Below, piece after piece: positions 31,142 through 42,884 of a DNA stretch of 64,000 nt. Position 1 is the first letter of the stretch, and every line of letters begins with the position of its first letter. Below the pieces are notes generated by a model that was not told the origin of the DNA, ran no database searches, and was given only the letters and a program-made list of their open reading frames with translations. Where the stretch lies: positions 62,001 to 126,000 of the forward strand of contig JPHH03000065.1 of the NCBI GenBank assembly GCA_000750105.3, read 5' to 3'. The stretch is from Tolypocladium sp. Sup5 PDA-1 (Eukaryota; Ascomycota; Sordariomycetes; Hypocreales; Ophiocordycipitaceae). Made by a program: the position numbers and the translations under genes.

Positions 31142-33204
31142 ATGGCTCAAGCTTCGACCAACAGCGCCAACGGCGCAAAGGGCCAGCTGTCCGCCAACGA
31201 TAACATCCAGCGTTTCGCGGCCCCCAGCCGACCGCTCAGCCCGCTCCCCGCGCACGCTCTCTTCAACGACAAGACCCGATGCTTCGTCTACGGCCTGCAA
31301 CCCCGTGCCGTCCAGGGCATGCTGGATTTCGACTTCATCTGCAAGCGAAAGACGCCCTCCGTCGCCGGCATCATCTACACCTTCGGTGGTCAGTTCGTCA
31401 GCAAGATGTACTGGGGCACCAGCGAGACTCTGCTGCCCGTCTACCAGGAGGTCGACAAGGCCATGAGCAAGCACCCCGACGTCGATGTCGTCGTCAACTT
31501 TGCTTCTTCGCGAAGTGTCTTCAGCTCCACCATGGAGCTGATGGAGTGCCCCCAGGTCAAGACGATTGCCATCATCGCCGAGGGTGTCCCCGAGCGAGTA
31601 AGTTGCGCACACTCCCCGCGCGGCCCAGCATGCGCGTGCTCGGGGTGGGATCATGCTAACAAGAGGTTCAACAGCGAGCTCGTGAGATTGCTCACGTCGC
31701 CAAGAAGAAGGGCATCACCATCATTGGTCCCGCCACTGTTGGTGGCATCAAGCCCGGCAGCTTCAAGATTGGCAACACTGGCGGCATGATGGACAACATC
31801 GTCGCTTCCAAGCTCTACCGCAAGGGCTCCGTCGGCTACGTCTCCAAGTCCGGCGGCATGTCCAACGAGCTCAACAACATCATTTCCCAAAACGCCGACG
31901 GCGTTTACGAGGGTATTGCCATCGGTGGTGACAGGTACCCCGGCACTACCTTCATCGACCACATGCTGCGATACCAGGCCGACCCCGACTGCAAGATCTT
32001 GGTCCTGCTGGGTGAGGTCGGTGGCGTCGAGGAGTACAAGGTGATCGACGCCGTCAAGCAGGGCATCATCACCAAGCCTATTGTTGCCTGGGCTATCGGT
32101 ACCTGCGCCAGCATGTTCAAGACCGAGGTCCAGTTCGGCCACGCTGGCTCGTTTGCCAACTCTCAGCTCGAGACGGCCGCCATGAAGAACAAGACGATGC
32201 GCGAGGCCGGCTTCCACGTCCCCAACACCTTCGAGGACATGCCCGTCGTCCTCAAGGAGGTCTACGACAAGCTTGTCAAGAACGGCACCGTCGTTCCCCA
32301 GCCCGAGCCCGTCGTCCCCAAGATCCCCATCGACTACTCGTGGGCCCAGGAGCTTGGCCTCATCCGAAAGCCCGCCGCCTTCATCTCCACCATCTCCGAT
32401 GACCGTGGCCAGGAGCTGCTCTACGCCGGTATGCCCATCTCGGACGTCTTCCGGGAGGACATTGGCATCGGCGGCGTCATGTCTCTGCTGTGGTTCCGCC
32501 GCAGACTGCCCGAATACGCCTCCAAGTTCCTCGAGATGGTTCTCATGCTCACCGCTGACCACGGCCCTGCCGTGTCTGGTGCCATGAACACCATCATCAC
32601 TACCCGTGCCGGCAAGGACCTCATCAGCGCCCTGGTGTCCGGTCTGTTGACCATTGGCTCTCGATTCGGTGGTGCCCTGGACGGCGCCGCTGAGGAGTTC
32701 ACCAAGGCCTTTGACAAGAACCTGAGCCCTCGAGAGTTCGTCGACAGCATGCGCAAGGCCAACAAGCTCATCCCCGGCATCGGTCACCGTGTCAAGTCGC
32801 GCAACAACCCCGATCTGCGTGTCGAGCTTGTCAAGGAGTACGTCCTGGCCAAGTTCCCCAACCACAAGCTCCTCGACTATGCCCTGGCCGTCGAGACCGT
32901 CACCACCTCCAAGAAGGACAACCTGATCCTCAACGTGGACGGCTGCATTGCCGTCTGCTTTGTCGACCTGCTCCGCAACTGCGGTGCCTTCTCTGCCGAG
33001 GAGGCTGAGGACTACTTGTCGATGGGTGTCCTGAACGGTCTCTTCGTCCTGGGTCGCAGCATTGGTCTGATTGCCCACTACCTCGACCAGAAGAGACTGC
33101 GCACTGGCCTGTACCGTCACCCCTGGGACGACATCACCTACCTCCTGCCCAACCTTCGCGAAGGTCGGCCTGGCGCCGAGGGCAGAGTGGAGGTTCAGAT
33201 GTAA
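31142..33204 (+). CDS. ACL1: ATP-citrate lyase subunit 1 (CoA-ligase/citryl-CoA lyase subunit)
   Basis: This is the larger subunit, matching the C-terminal part of animal ACLY: a succinyl-CoA-synthetase-alpha-like domain followed by a citrate-synthase-like lyase domain. Exons are 31142-31597 and 31675-33204, giving 661 aa. The join [18 protein letters not shown] fits the family. [20 protein letters not shown] and [12 protein letters not shown] mark the CoA-binding part; the phosphorylated His lies in [11 protein letters not shown] near residue 307. The citrate-synthase-like segment includes [16 protein letters not shown] near residue 519 and ends in [14 protein letters not shown] 489-codon antisense frame over this gene is a shadow. 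Confidence 0.97.
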
Positions 33205-34182
33205 GGCGGTGTGGATGAGATTGGATGAGCGTCGGTTCCTTTACAATGTGCATTTGATGATTTGGTGCTGCGGATATGGGAAGGGAAAGAAAGCGGAGGC
33301 TTGTACGACGACCCTCGATACATGTAGTGTTAGGAAGCTGCAAGTAGCTATCCCGTAATTCTTTGATTGTTATAGACATGACATTACGCCTAGCTGCATC
33401 TTTGTGTATTCCGCAGGGAAGTTGCCGGTTTGTGCTTGGATCAAACGTGTCACGGAGAGCTACTTCTTAGAGAGCAATGGCTGAGAACCCTGGCGATACG
33501 TTTGAAGAGTTGCGAGGGTACGAAGTACAGTACTATCTGGTCCACACTCGCCGTAATTCAAATTTATTGACCGAGGCTCGAGGCTCGGTCTTGTTTACTA
33601 GCATTCCGTTAACCTAAAGCAAGGCAAAAGCACGCTGGCTTGCTGCATGTTTCAAGAAGCGGTAAGAGATATGGTCGGTTCCCAACAAACGTGGTACGTA
33701 CAGGACCAGGATATGGAGACAGGCATTGCAGCGGTGTAGAAGGCTTGCACCCGCCATGCCGTTTCCTACTAGCATATCGTTCATGTCTGAAACGATGCTG
33801 CTTTATGTTTCTGCGTTGCATTGGAGACTTTGCCGTTGGCTCTAGGGTAGGCTCATTGCGATGTGGTTGGTGGTCACGTGCCATCGCGCGGCGCATCGCA
33901 AGGCTTGGCGGGCTGCGATTTCTGGAACGACGAGCGAGCTTGCGACCTGGGATGAGCGACATTCAGCGGGCAAGGAGACGTCGACGACAGCCAATGCGGC
34001 CCTAATTGTATGTCCTACGGATGCCAATCCTCCCGTCTAGCGGTTCTAACGCACCTTGCCGCAGAAAAATCATCATCACGGGCACCGGCGTGCAATACAA
34101 ACCTCGAACTCGCCGACGTGCTACCAGTCCACGACCGACGATAGTCGAGAAACGGAAACAGAGACGGAGACCAACCGCGGCA
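33205..34182. other. Interval between ACL1 and uL30m
   Basis: It contains the ACL1 3' UTR and the upstream region of the mitoribosomal gene. A TACGAAGTAC motif is at 33519-33528. No gene is supported. Confidence 0.45.
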
Positions 34183-34446
34183 ATGTCCTTCTTCCGAATT
34201 ACCCTCCACCGCTCGGCCATTGGCCTGCCCGAGCGCACGCGCGGCGTCCTCGCCGCGCTGGGCCTCCGCCGCCGCATGCAGACCGTCTTCCACCCCGTCG
34301 AGCCGCAGTTCGCCGGCATGATCCTCAAGGTCAAGGAGCTGGTGCGCGTGCGCGAGGTCGACGCCCCGCTGTCCAAGGCGCAGGTCAAGGCCGCGCGGAC
34401 GCCTGACACCGGCTTCTACGTTGAGAGGGCGGTGCCGCGGATGTAG
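34183..34446 (+). CDS. MRPL33: Mitochondrial large-subunit ribosomal protein uL30m
   Basis: A single-exon gene for the uL30 protein of the mitochondrial 54S subunit, 87 aa, the same length as yeast Mrpl33 (86 aa). The L30 fold is recognisable from [39 protein letters not shown], followed by [17 protein letters not shown]. The C-terminus is a short basic extension. The ATG has CGGCAATGTC context after a CA-rich leader. Upstream frames are open but show no conserved protein, so this start is preferred. Confidence 0.92.
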   Translation: MSFFRITLHRSAIGLPERTRGVLAALGLRRRMQTVFHPVEPQFAGMILKVKELVRVREVDAPLSKAQVKAARTPDTGFYVERAVPRM

Positions 34447-34951
34447 GCCACGGACGGAGGAGAGATTAGGAAGGGGGGAAAGAGACGGATGGGATGGGGT
34501 GGACGGCGAAAATTGAGGAGTGCGGCAGGCTGTACTATACTGTAATGACCACATGTACAAAGACGAAGAAACACACCTTTGGTGGGTGATGCCCAAGAGT
34601 GGGCTCTAGAACGCAAGACACAATAAAAACTTGCAAAAGCAATCAGGAGATTCAAGTCCATCAAACAAGCAGTTCATTCGCTATTCGCCCCAGTTCCCAG
34701 ATAGACCGTGCTGCTCAATAACCACTAACAGACAATACACCTTCGCCGCGCCGTATAGCCGCCCCCTCTGGCCACAAGGTATCCTACACGCTGCATCCCG
34801 TGTGCCCTTGTTCCGAGGGAATCCTACCACTGACGCATCCATCGCCTGCAGCTCTCTGCAGCAGAAGCATTCAAACGCTCTTTAAGCCGCGAAGGGCCCG
34901 TTCCATGTGCGTCTCTTCTACTAGAAGGCGGACTCGCTTGGGAGTTCTTGT
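34447..34951. other. Convergent 3' region of uL30m and EAF3
   Basis: Only 3' UTR sequence of two convergent genes is expected here. No gene is seen. Confidence 0.5.
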
Positions 34952-37353
34952 TTAGAAGCTCCGCGCCTTGTCAATGTACTCCTGCGACGGAGTCTCGTAC
35001 TCGCTGACAAAGTAGGTCTCGCAGTTTCGGGACAGCCAAACAGTGAACTTGCCAATCTCCTCTCTAAGGCGCGATACTGACTGTTGGTCCATGTTGGTCT
35101 GAGCCAAAAGGTCTGGAAGCGAGACTGCGAAGATTGATTAGCGAGGGCAGAGGAAAAGACGGACTGGACCATGGACAAGAAAATACCAATCAAGCGGGCC
35201 AGGTGCTCTGCGCCGTAGACATCACAGACGCCCTTGTACGCGGACGTTTCCTCGGTGTTGGTGTCCCAAAGCTTGCGGATGTCCATGTACTGATGGCGTT
35301 CAAAACTGGGATGCTGGTTAGGGTACGCTCAGGCTGCACGGGAGAGTGGCACTTACCGATAAAGGAGTATCCTGCTCAGGGCCTTTTCAAAATACTCGCG
35401 GAGACCAGCCACGACTTCTTCCAAGATGTCCATGCTGGCAGAGCCCTCCTCCCGATGGGGCTTTTCGTACGCCAGATAATTCTCGAGAATCTGGTTCACT
35501 GACTTGGGGTGTGGGAGAGGGACGAGTTGGTTGTTCTTAGTGATATTCTCCCAGTCGTCTACCAGCATCGCCTGGACGTGATCTGGCACTGGGATGTTGA
35601 TCATTGGCTTGCTGTGGAAAGCATCCTCCTGCGTGGGCGGTTAGAAGTGTCGCTTACACATGAACGCAGATGCGAAAATAAACGCAGAGATGAGGACGAA
35701 ATTAGAGGCCCATAGTCACTTGGCTAAGGGCCAGGGTGGGTGAGAAGGGAGATTGGGAGCTCGGTAGTACCTGTTGCCACCCTTTGGCCGGCAGATGCCT
35801 CGCCTCGGGATTGCAGCCGGACTACTGGCTAGACTCTGGAGTGGGTTGTGAAGCAGACTCCTGGGCAGCTTTCTTGCTGCGTCGGGTGCGTTTTGGCACC
35901 TGTACGACCACATCATACCGCTTGTCCCAGAGGCGTTTGCCATTCGCACTCAGGTACCGGGCATCGGGCTTCGGGAGTTCTGTGAGGTGATCGGGGGCCT
36001 CCTTCAGCAGCTTGATTCGGACAGGCTTCTGATGCCAGACCAGGTCCATCCCAAAAGTGGACAGAGGGGTCTCCACGCAGCCTCGTTCGTTGGAGACGGG
36101 GAACCCTTGCTGGGTCGGGATTGATGGGAGACTTGGTTTTGGAAGCCGGGCTGAAGTGTATGGTTTCTCAACGTCCGCTGACTTGGCGGGCGTCTTGGCT
36201 GTAGCCGCTTTTGAGGGCTTCTTGGCCCCAGCCGCCTTGGGCGGCTTCCTGACTCTAGCTGCCTTGTTGATTCCAGCTGGCCTGGATGCTTTGGCTGCCG
36301 GAGCGCCCCTTGGAGCTGCCACTCCCTTCTGGGCCGGGGCCGGAGCCGGTGCCTTCGCCTTGGCCATTGTGGGGATGATATAAGGTGTATGGGATGAAGG
36401 AAATATGATGTTGTTGCAATGCATAGTGAGAAGCGATTGTAGAGAATGAAAGACAACGCGGAAGAAGATAGATGGAGAAAGACAAAGAGAAGACGCGGAC
36501 GGGGGACAGTCTGAGAACTTGTAGAGCCTGTGGGGACAATGGGGTTGCTCCCATTGCACTGACTATAACAATAAGGCGGCTTGTCCGCAAGGCATATGAA
36601 TCCTGAAAGGTTTATTTTGCTAGAGCGGGCTGCGAGTAGCCGATGCCGCAGGAGTAACTTCGCCCGCCTGCTGCCACCACAGCAGCTCCCATGACGTGGG
36701 CTGCTCAACAAGCCATGCGCATCATTGCAAGTCCTGTACGAAGCCCTCGGCGCCGCCTGTCCTGAGAGCACTGCTCTGTCCTGGCCGACGACGCCACTGG
36801 CCCTTGCCACGGCAACGCATGGTTTGAGCTGGAGGCACTGGCCGCTGCTCTGGAGTGGAGGATGGCAATGACAGCCCAGCAGAGCGTTGGCTGCATGGGC
36901 GAACCTTTGAATGAGGCGCAAAGGACCAAACAAGCTGGGGAAGAAGCTCCTTACCTGCTCGAGCTCCCAATCCTTGCCTCTCCGCCCTCCTCTGCCCCCC
37001 TGAGCGGTGGCAGAGCCTCGCTCCTCACTGCCCCGAGCCGAGTCGCCGCCGTTCTTGAGGATCTTCTTGGGCTGCTTCGAGTTCTTTTGCAGGCTGTGCT
37101 TGAGCTGCGCGTGAAGCTGGGCGGCCAGCTCCTTGTGCTCGTCGTCAAAGGGCCGGATGCGGTCCACGAGCACCCAGTCGTCCCAGGTGTTCTTCCAGCC
37201 CTTGTAGTGCACCTTGTAGCGGTAGCCGTCGCCGGGCTTCTCGCCGGGCTGGACGTCCATGACCTTGGCCTCGTAGAGCATGTCCATGTGAAAGCATAGA
37301 ACCTTCTCGTCCTTGCCGAACTGGGGGGCCGGCTGCTGGCGCGCGGGAGCCAT
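34952..37353 (-). CDS. EAF3: Chromatin reader Eaf3/MRG15 (chromodomain and MRG domain)
   Basis: Eaf3 is a subunit of the NuA4 acetyltransferase and Rpd3S deacetylase complexes and reads H3K36 methylation. Exons are 37353-36955, 35628-35357, 35305-35187 and 35124-34952, giving 320 aa. Exon 1 encodes the chromodomain (KVLCFHMDMLYEAKVMDV, VHYKGWKNTWDDWVL) and a basic linker ending KDWELEQ. Exons 2-4 encode the MRG domain (INIPVPDHVQAMLVDDWENI, VPLPHPKSVNQILENYL, YGAEHLARLI, TNMDQQSVSRLREE). The first intron is 1,326 nt, many times longer than its neighbours, and contains a separate open gene on the same strand (36367-35822). The splice ELEQ-EDAFHSKPMINIP restores the normal fungal Eaf3 sequence. 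Confidence 0.94.
35822..36367 (-). CDS. Nested gene inside the EAF3 intron; basic hypothetical protein
   Basis: A single-exon frame of 181 aa lies wholly within the first EAF3 intron, same strand. I recognise no family. Residues 1-60 are rich in Lys, Ala and Pro with repeated PxKAAxxK-type blocks (RKPPKAAGAKKPSKAATAKT), like histone H1 or HMG tails. The C-terminal part is ordinary and protein-like (STFGMDLVWHQKPVRIKLLK, PDARYLSANGKRLWDKRYDV), and the end is KRTRRSKK followed by a Ser/Gln tail. The ATG has the strong context CACAATGGCC, and the 100 bases upstream are CT-rich like a fungal leader. Codons end mainly in C/G. It may be an independent gene or an alternative exon; an independent gene is favoured by its own start and stop. 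Confidence 0.7.
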   Translation of the reverse strand: MAKAKAPAPAPAQKGVAAPRGAPAAKASRPAGINKAARVRKPPKAAGAKKPSKAATAKTPAKSADVEKPYTSARLPKPSLPSIPTQQGFPVSNERGCVETPLSTFGMDLVWHQKPVRIKLLKEAPDHLTELPKPDARYLSANGKRLWDKRYDVVVQVPKRTRRSKKAAQESASQPTPESSQ

Positions 37354-38107
37354 GGCGGTGCGCGTTGCTGGAACTGGGGCGTTTTTCGACGAATACTGAG
37401 AATTCCGGAGCAAAAGCGAGTTTTTAGCCTTCTCCAAAGCTTGGCAGATATGGCGGTGCGTGACGAAAGTGTGATGTCGGTGTTGTGGCGTGAATAGAGG
37501 TGAGTGTTGCGCAGCTCCTTGCCAGACGCCGTTGGAACTTGGACAGTTGACGACAGCCGCGTAAATTGGCTGCATAGGTAAGCTGGATGAGTGAGTGAGC
37601 GCACGCGACGCGATTTTTGCTGGAGTGGATAGGGGAGAGGTCGATGCTAATTGGCTGGAGTCCACTGCTACTGCTGGGCTCCCTCAATCCACTGAGCTCG
37701 CTGAGGGAGGTCCAGTGGTCAACGCTCCCTGGACGCCTATTACTGTATTACAGGCGGTCTGACTGGTCCGGGGCTGTGGTGAACCCGACGCCACTGGTGT
37801 CTCACTGTGCTACCTTGCGCTACCGTACCTCCTAAGGAAGCTACCCCTCCAGAGCACTGGACCCCGCGGTTTTTCCCGTGAGCCGATCTCGCAAAAGACA
37901 TCCATCGGTGAGTCAATTGACCAAGCTCGTCACCAAAATCTTTCTGCCCAAACGTCCTCACGTCCCTTCACTACAAATACAATCCGACCCGCCAGCACGT
38001 TCTGGTCCGAGCCATTTCCACCTAGACGACGCGAATTGCAGCTGGACTGGCCTCTACAAACCAATTGACTCCGTTGACTCGATAGACCTCTGCCAGGCCG
38101 TCTCATC
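37354..38107. promoter_or_regulatory. Divergent promoter region of EAF3 and LYS2
   Basis: It separates two divergent start codons. Open frames on the minus strand extend upstream of the EAF3 ATG without resembling protein. No other gene is supported. Confidence 0.5.
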
Positions 38108-41100
38108 ATGGCTCAGCTGCCCGATCCGACCGTCGACCTCGACTGGTCCGGCTACGTCGGCTCCATTCAATGGCACTTCAGCGAGCAGGCCAAGAGGAAC
38201 CCCGACCGGGTCTGTGTCGTGGAAACCAAGTCCTCAGAGACCCCCGAGAGGACCTTCACCTACAAGCAAATCCACGAAGCTTCAAATATCCTCGCCCATC
38301 AATTGCACGAAGCCGGCGTCACCAACGGCGATGTGGTCATGATCTGGGCCCACCGGTCCGTCGACCTTGTCGTTGCCATCATGGGAACTCTGGTACGGCC
38401 TCTTACACGGCGGCTCATCTTCGTGTGTATTCGTCATGCTAACCCTTACACGCCAGGCATCCGGGGCCACCATGAGCATTCTTGATCCGCTGTACCCGCC
38501 GACCCGACAGCAAATCTACCTCGAGGTCGCACAGCCATGTGCATTGGTGAACATCGCCCGTGCCACAGACGAAGCGGGTCCGCTGGCGCCCCTTGTACGG
38601 AGATATATCGACGAAGAGCTCAAGCTCAAGACCGAAGTCCCGTCTCTGAGAATCGGCGACGATGGATTCCTCTCTGGTGGCGAAGTCGATGGCCGCGACG
38701 TTTTTGCAAACGTCAGGTCCAAGGCCGCCTCTGGCCCAGATACCCAGGTCGGGCCCGACAGCAACCCGACTCTCTCATTTACCTCCGGAAGCGAAGGCCG
38801 GCCAAAGGGCGTGCTGGGCCGCCACTACAGCCTGACCAAGTACTTCCCCTGGATGGCTGAGAGATTCAACCTCTCGTCTGAGAGCAAGTTTACCCTGCTC
38901 TCCGGAATTGCCCACGACCCGGTACAGAGGGACATTTTTACCCCCTTGTTCCTGGGAGCGCAGCTACTCGTCCCATCAAAGGAGGACATTCAGCATGAGA
39001 AGCTCGCGGAGTGGTTCAGAGACCACAATCCGACCGTCACTCACCTGACGCCGGCCATGGGTCAGATTCTGGTTGGCGGAGCCACGGCGGAATTCCCTTC
39101 TCTGGACCGAGCCTTCTTCGTCGGTGACGTCCTCACCACTAGGGATTGCAGAAGTCTGAGGCGCCTGGCCGTCAATTGCAACACAGTCAACATGTACGGA
39201 ACTACAGAGACAAGTAGAGCGGTGAGTTACTATGAGATACCGAGCCGGGCCAAGGACCCCCATTACTTGGAGAAGTTGAAGGATACTGTCCCGGCTGGGA
39301 GAGGCATGCAAAACGTCCAGCTCCTGGTCGTCGATCGACAGGACTCCAAGAAGCTGTGTGGTCTTGGCGAAGTCGGAGAGATCTACATTCGCGCCGCCGG
39401 TCTCGCCGAGGGCTACAGGGGCGACAAGGCACTGAGTGACCAGAAGTTCTTGAAGAGCTGGTTCGTCGACAACGACACGTGGGTTCAGGCTGATCAAAAG
39501 GCGAACAAGAATGAGCCATGGAGACAGTACTACCAGGGACCGCGCGACAGACTCTATCGCACGGGCGACTTAGGCCGCTATCTCGAGTCTGGCGACGTGG
39601 AGTGCACAGGGCGTGCCGACGATCAGGTCAAGATTCGCGGATTCCGGATCGAGCTTAACGACATCGATAGCAACTTGAACCAGAGCCCGCTCATTCGAGA
39701 CTGCAAAACCCTTGTCCGGAGAGACAAGAACGAGGAACCGACTCTTGTCAGCTATGTCGTTCCGGAGCTGAACGAGTGGCCCCGATTCTTGAAGGCCCAG
39801 GGCCTCGAGGACGCTGACGACGAAGGGACGGATATCGGGCCTACGAAGGTGTACTTTACTCGGTTCAGACGTATGCAGACTGAGCTTCGAGAGCACCTCA
39901 AGGGGCGCCTGCCAAGCTACGCGGTCCCGACGACGTTCATCGTCCTACACAAGTTGCCCCTTAATCCCAACGGCAAGGTTGACAAGCCCAACCTACCATT
40001 CCCAGACATCGCGGAGCAGACCAAGGACGCGTCCGACGAGGATGTGAAGCGATGGGAGTCCATGACAGAAACCGAGCGAACCGTGGCAACTCATTGGGCC
40101 GAGCTCATCCCGGGTCTAAACCCCAAGACCATCTCTCCCCAAAACGACTTCTTTGACCTGGGTGGCCACAGTCTCTTGGCACAGCAGATGCTGCTGGTCG
40201 TTCGCAAGGCTGCCGGGGCCAACGTCTCCATCAACACGCTGTACGAGAACCCGAGTCTGGCGGGTTTCAGCGCTCAGGTCGACAGGAAGCTGCGCGTCGC
40301 GAGCGGTGCTGTTGAGGAGTCTGATGCGAAGGACGTCGAGGATCCTGAATATGCCAGGTCTCTTGACGAACTCACCAAGCAGCTCCCGACGTCGTTTCAG
40401 TCTGCTGATCCGGCGACCATCCGTGGCAGGGCAAAGCCCACGATTTTCCTCACCGGCGCAACCGGCTTCCTCGGCGCCTATCTGATCAAGGACATCTTGG
40501 AGCGAACCAGCCGCTCGGTCGCGTTGATCGCTCACGTCCGAAGCGTGACGGAGCCCAAGGCGGCTCTTGCACGCCTCCGTCGGTCCCTGGAGGGCTATGG
40601 CATGTGGCGCGACGAGTGGTCAACGCGGCTCAGCTGTGTCGTCGGCGACTTGATGCAACCGCAGCTCGGCATCGACGCCAATTCATGGAAGATGCTGAGT
40701 GAGACGGTGGACATGGTGATCCACAACGGAGCCATGGTGCACTGGGTCAAGCGGTATCAGGACATGATGGCGGCCAACGTCATCTCTACCATGGACGCAT
40801 TGAGACTCTGCAACGAGGGGAAGCCAAAGACGTTTACCTTTGTCAGCTCCACCAGTGTTCTGGACACGGATCACTATGTCAACCTGTCTGCGCAGCAGAT
40901 CAGCACCGGCCAGGGTGCCGTGCCTGAGGCCGATGATATGATGGGCAGTCGTACCGGCCTGGCCACCGGCTATGGCCAGACCAAGTGGGTGTCTGAGCAA
41001 CTCGTTCGCGAGGCTGGCCGGCGAGGCCTCCGTGGGTCGGTCGTGCGTCCTGGATACATTCTAGGTGATTCTGAGACGGGAGTGTGCAACACGGACGACT

Positions 41101-41711
41101 TCTTGATCCGGATGCTGAAGGGCTGCATCCAGCTCGGGGTACGACCGCGAATCATCAACACGGTCAACTCGGTTCCCGTCAACCATGTCGCTCGCGTAGT
41201 GGTGGCCGCGGCGCTCAATCCGCTGGCTGACGGTGTGCACGTCGTCCACGTCACCGGCCACCCGCGTCTTCGCATGAGCGAGTACCTGTCGCTGCTAGAG
41301 TACTACGGCTTCAAGGTTCCCGAGGTCAGCTATGGCGACTGGAAGGCCGAGCTGGAGAACTACGTTTCTGCCGGTGGCCAGGAGAAGGATCAGGAACAGC
41401 ACGCACTAATGCCGTTGTATCACCTGTGTGTCAGTGACCTCCCAGCGACAACGCGAGCCCCAGAGCTGGACGACAGGAACGCCGTCAAGATCCTGAAGGA
41501 GGATGCGGAGAACTGGACCGGCATTGACGAGAGCGCTGGCTACGGCATCGGCAGGGAGGACGTCGGCAAGTATCTGAGATACTTGGCCGAGACTGGGTTC
41601 GTGGGCTGGCCGACAGGTAGGGGGCGCCCTCTGCCCGAAGTGCACCTCAGCCAGGCCCAACTTGAGGCAGTCGGAGCTGTCGGTGGACGTGGTGGTGCTG
41701 GTACCAAGTAA
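38108..41711 (+). CDS. LYS2: L-2-aminoadipate reductase (large subunit), lysine biosynthesis
   Basis: The enzyme activates alpha-aminoadipate with ATP, loads it on a phosphopantetheine arm and reduces it to the semialdehyde with NADPH, in the fungal lysine pathway. Exons are 38108-38392 and 38457-41711, giving 1,179 aa. Domain order is adenylation (SFTSGSEGRPKGV near residue 200; YRTGDLGRY; DDQVKIRGFRIELNDID), peptidyl carrier (FFDLGGHSLL, modified Ser near residue 665), then an NADPH-dependent thioester reductase (TIFLTGATGFLGAYL near 757; GYGQTKWVSEQ near 932). It needs the Lys5-type phosphopantetheinyl transferase. Length is slightly below the yeast protein (1,392 aa), mainly because the N-terminal adenylation region is shorter, as in other Pezizomycotina as far as I recall. 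Confidence 0.96.
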
Positions 41712-42111
41712 AGCAAGCGCATGTATTGGTCAGGGGCACGGCTGGAAGGGAACGGCCAGGTACAAAAGAAGTGTACATTTGGGAAACTAGGTCTGGAAAG
41801 GCGAATAAGCAATGGGTTCAAAATCCAATACCTCTCTTTATGGTTTCACAATGGGTTGAGGGCCTCGTTTTCAATGATATATCACTGCATCTGCATCCGC
41901 GAGAAAGGTGGATTTAAGCCGAAAGATGTACAGTGCATACACCCGAAATCACTGTATGAAAGACCCCTCCAATTGCGCGTCGTACAGTGCGATCGCAAAT
42001 CTCCATCAACCTCTAAACGCGTCGCCCCAGCTTACAACCTCGCGTACAGCAACATCGTCCCAAGATCCCTCACTCTCAGCACCCACGCCGCCGTACGTCC
42101 CCCGACAAGCA
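41712..42111. other. LYS2 3' end and NKP2 promoter
   Basis: Tandem same-strand genes share this space. A CA/CT-rich leader precedes the NKP2 ATG. No separate gene is seen. Confidence 0.5.
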
Positions 42112-42669
42112 ATGGCGCCCACCGAGTCCGACATCCTCACAAACTACCTCCTCCAGCCGGCGCCGCTCACGGCCATCACGACCTTTGAGCAGTTCAAGGC
42201 GCTCTTCCCGTCGCCGCTGCACGCCTCGCCGCAGCTGCGAGCGCTGTTCCGCGACCTGCAGGCGCAGCGCAACGCCGTCGTCGACGCCGTGGCCGCCAAC
42301 GTCGCGGCCGAGACGAAGCGCGGGGCCGTGATGCGCAGGGAGGTGCTGCGCGCGCGGCGCGAGGCGGAGCGGGACGAGGCGGACGGCGAGGTCGAGATGG
42401 AGAGGGCGCTGTTTGGGGACGAGAGCGGCGCGAGGAGGGCGCGGCACTCGCTCAGCTCGATTGTGCCGGAGCTCGACGGTGCGGCGGGCGCGCTTGAGGC
42501 GGAGATTAAGCAGCTGGAGGAGGAAGAGGCTGCGCTCTTGGCCTCGGTGAAGCAGACCGTCGGCGGTCTGAGCGACCTCCGGTACGGGAAGCTGGCGAAT
42601 GGCCAGCTGAGGGACGAGGTCCTCGACGGCTTCGTCTCACTGCAAGAGGCGTGCAAGGGCAAATCTTGA
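42112..42669 (+). CDS. NKP2: Inner-kinetochore subunit Nkp2/Cnl2
   Basis: A single-exon 185-aa protein of the Cnl2/NKP2 family, a subunit of the constitutive centromere-associated network (CCAN/Ctf19/Sim4). The N-terminus SDILTNYLLQPAPLTAITTFEQFKALFPSPL is the family signature, followed by LRALFRDLQAQRNAVVDAVAANVAAETKRG. The rest is helical and probably coiled coil: the Arg-rich VLRARREAERDEAD, and later LEAEIKQLEEEEAALLASVKQTVGGLSDLRYG. The ATG lies in CAAGCAATGGCG. Another CCAN subunit, a CENP-Q homologue, lies 1.8 kb downstream. Confidence 0.9.
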   Translation: MAPTESDILTNYLLQPAPLTAITTFEQFKALFPSPLHASPQLRALFRDLQAQRNAVVDAVAANVAAETKRGAVMRREVLRARREAERDEADGEVEMERALFGDESGARRARHSLSSIVPELDGAAGALEAEIKQLEEEEAALLASVKQTVGGLSDLRYGKLANGQLRDEVLDGFVSLQEACKGKS

Positions 42670-42884
42670 TCCACGGCATTACTACATCGGTCTACTCATG
42701 AACGGTACGTCCTTGACCACCCAGAATGAACCTCCCAACCTGACCCGAACCAAACCGGCCGCCGTTTTACTGATACGTTTTACAGCACGCGCGCCCCAAC
42801 ACATGCGTCCTTCTGTTCCCAACTTCTAACATGTCCCCGTCACGATCACCGCACAAGAAGTGTGTATTACTTTGAGAGCGACAT

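Noticed and set aside
31651..33120. 489-codon minus-strand open frame opposite ACL1
   Set aside because: It is antisense to a highly conserved gene. In GC-rich sequence with C-ending codons the complementary frame often lacks stops. The translation has no recognisable domain.
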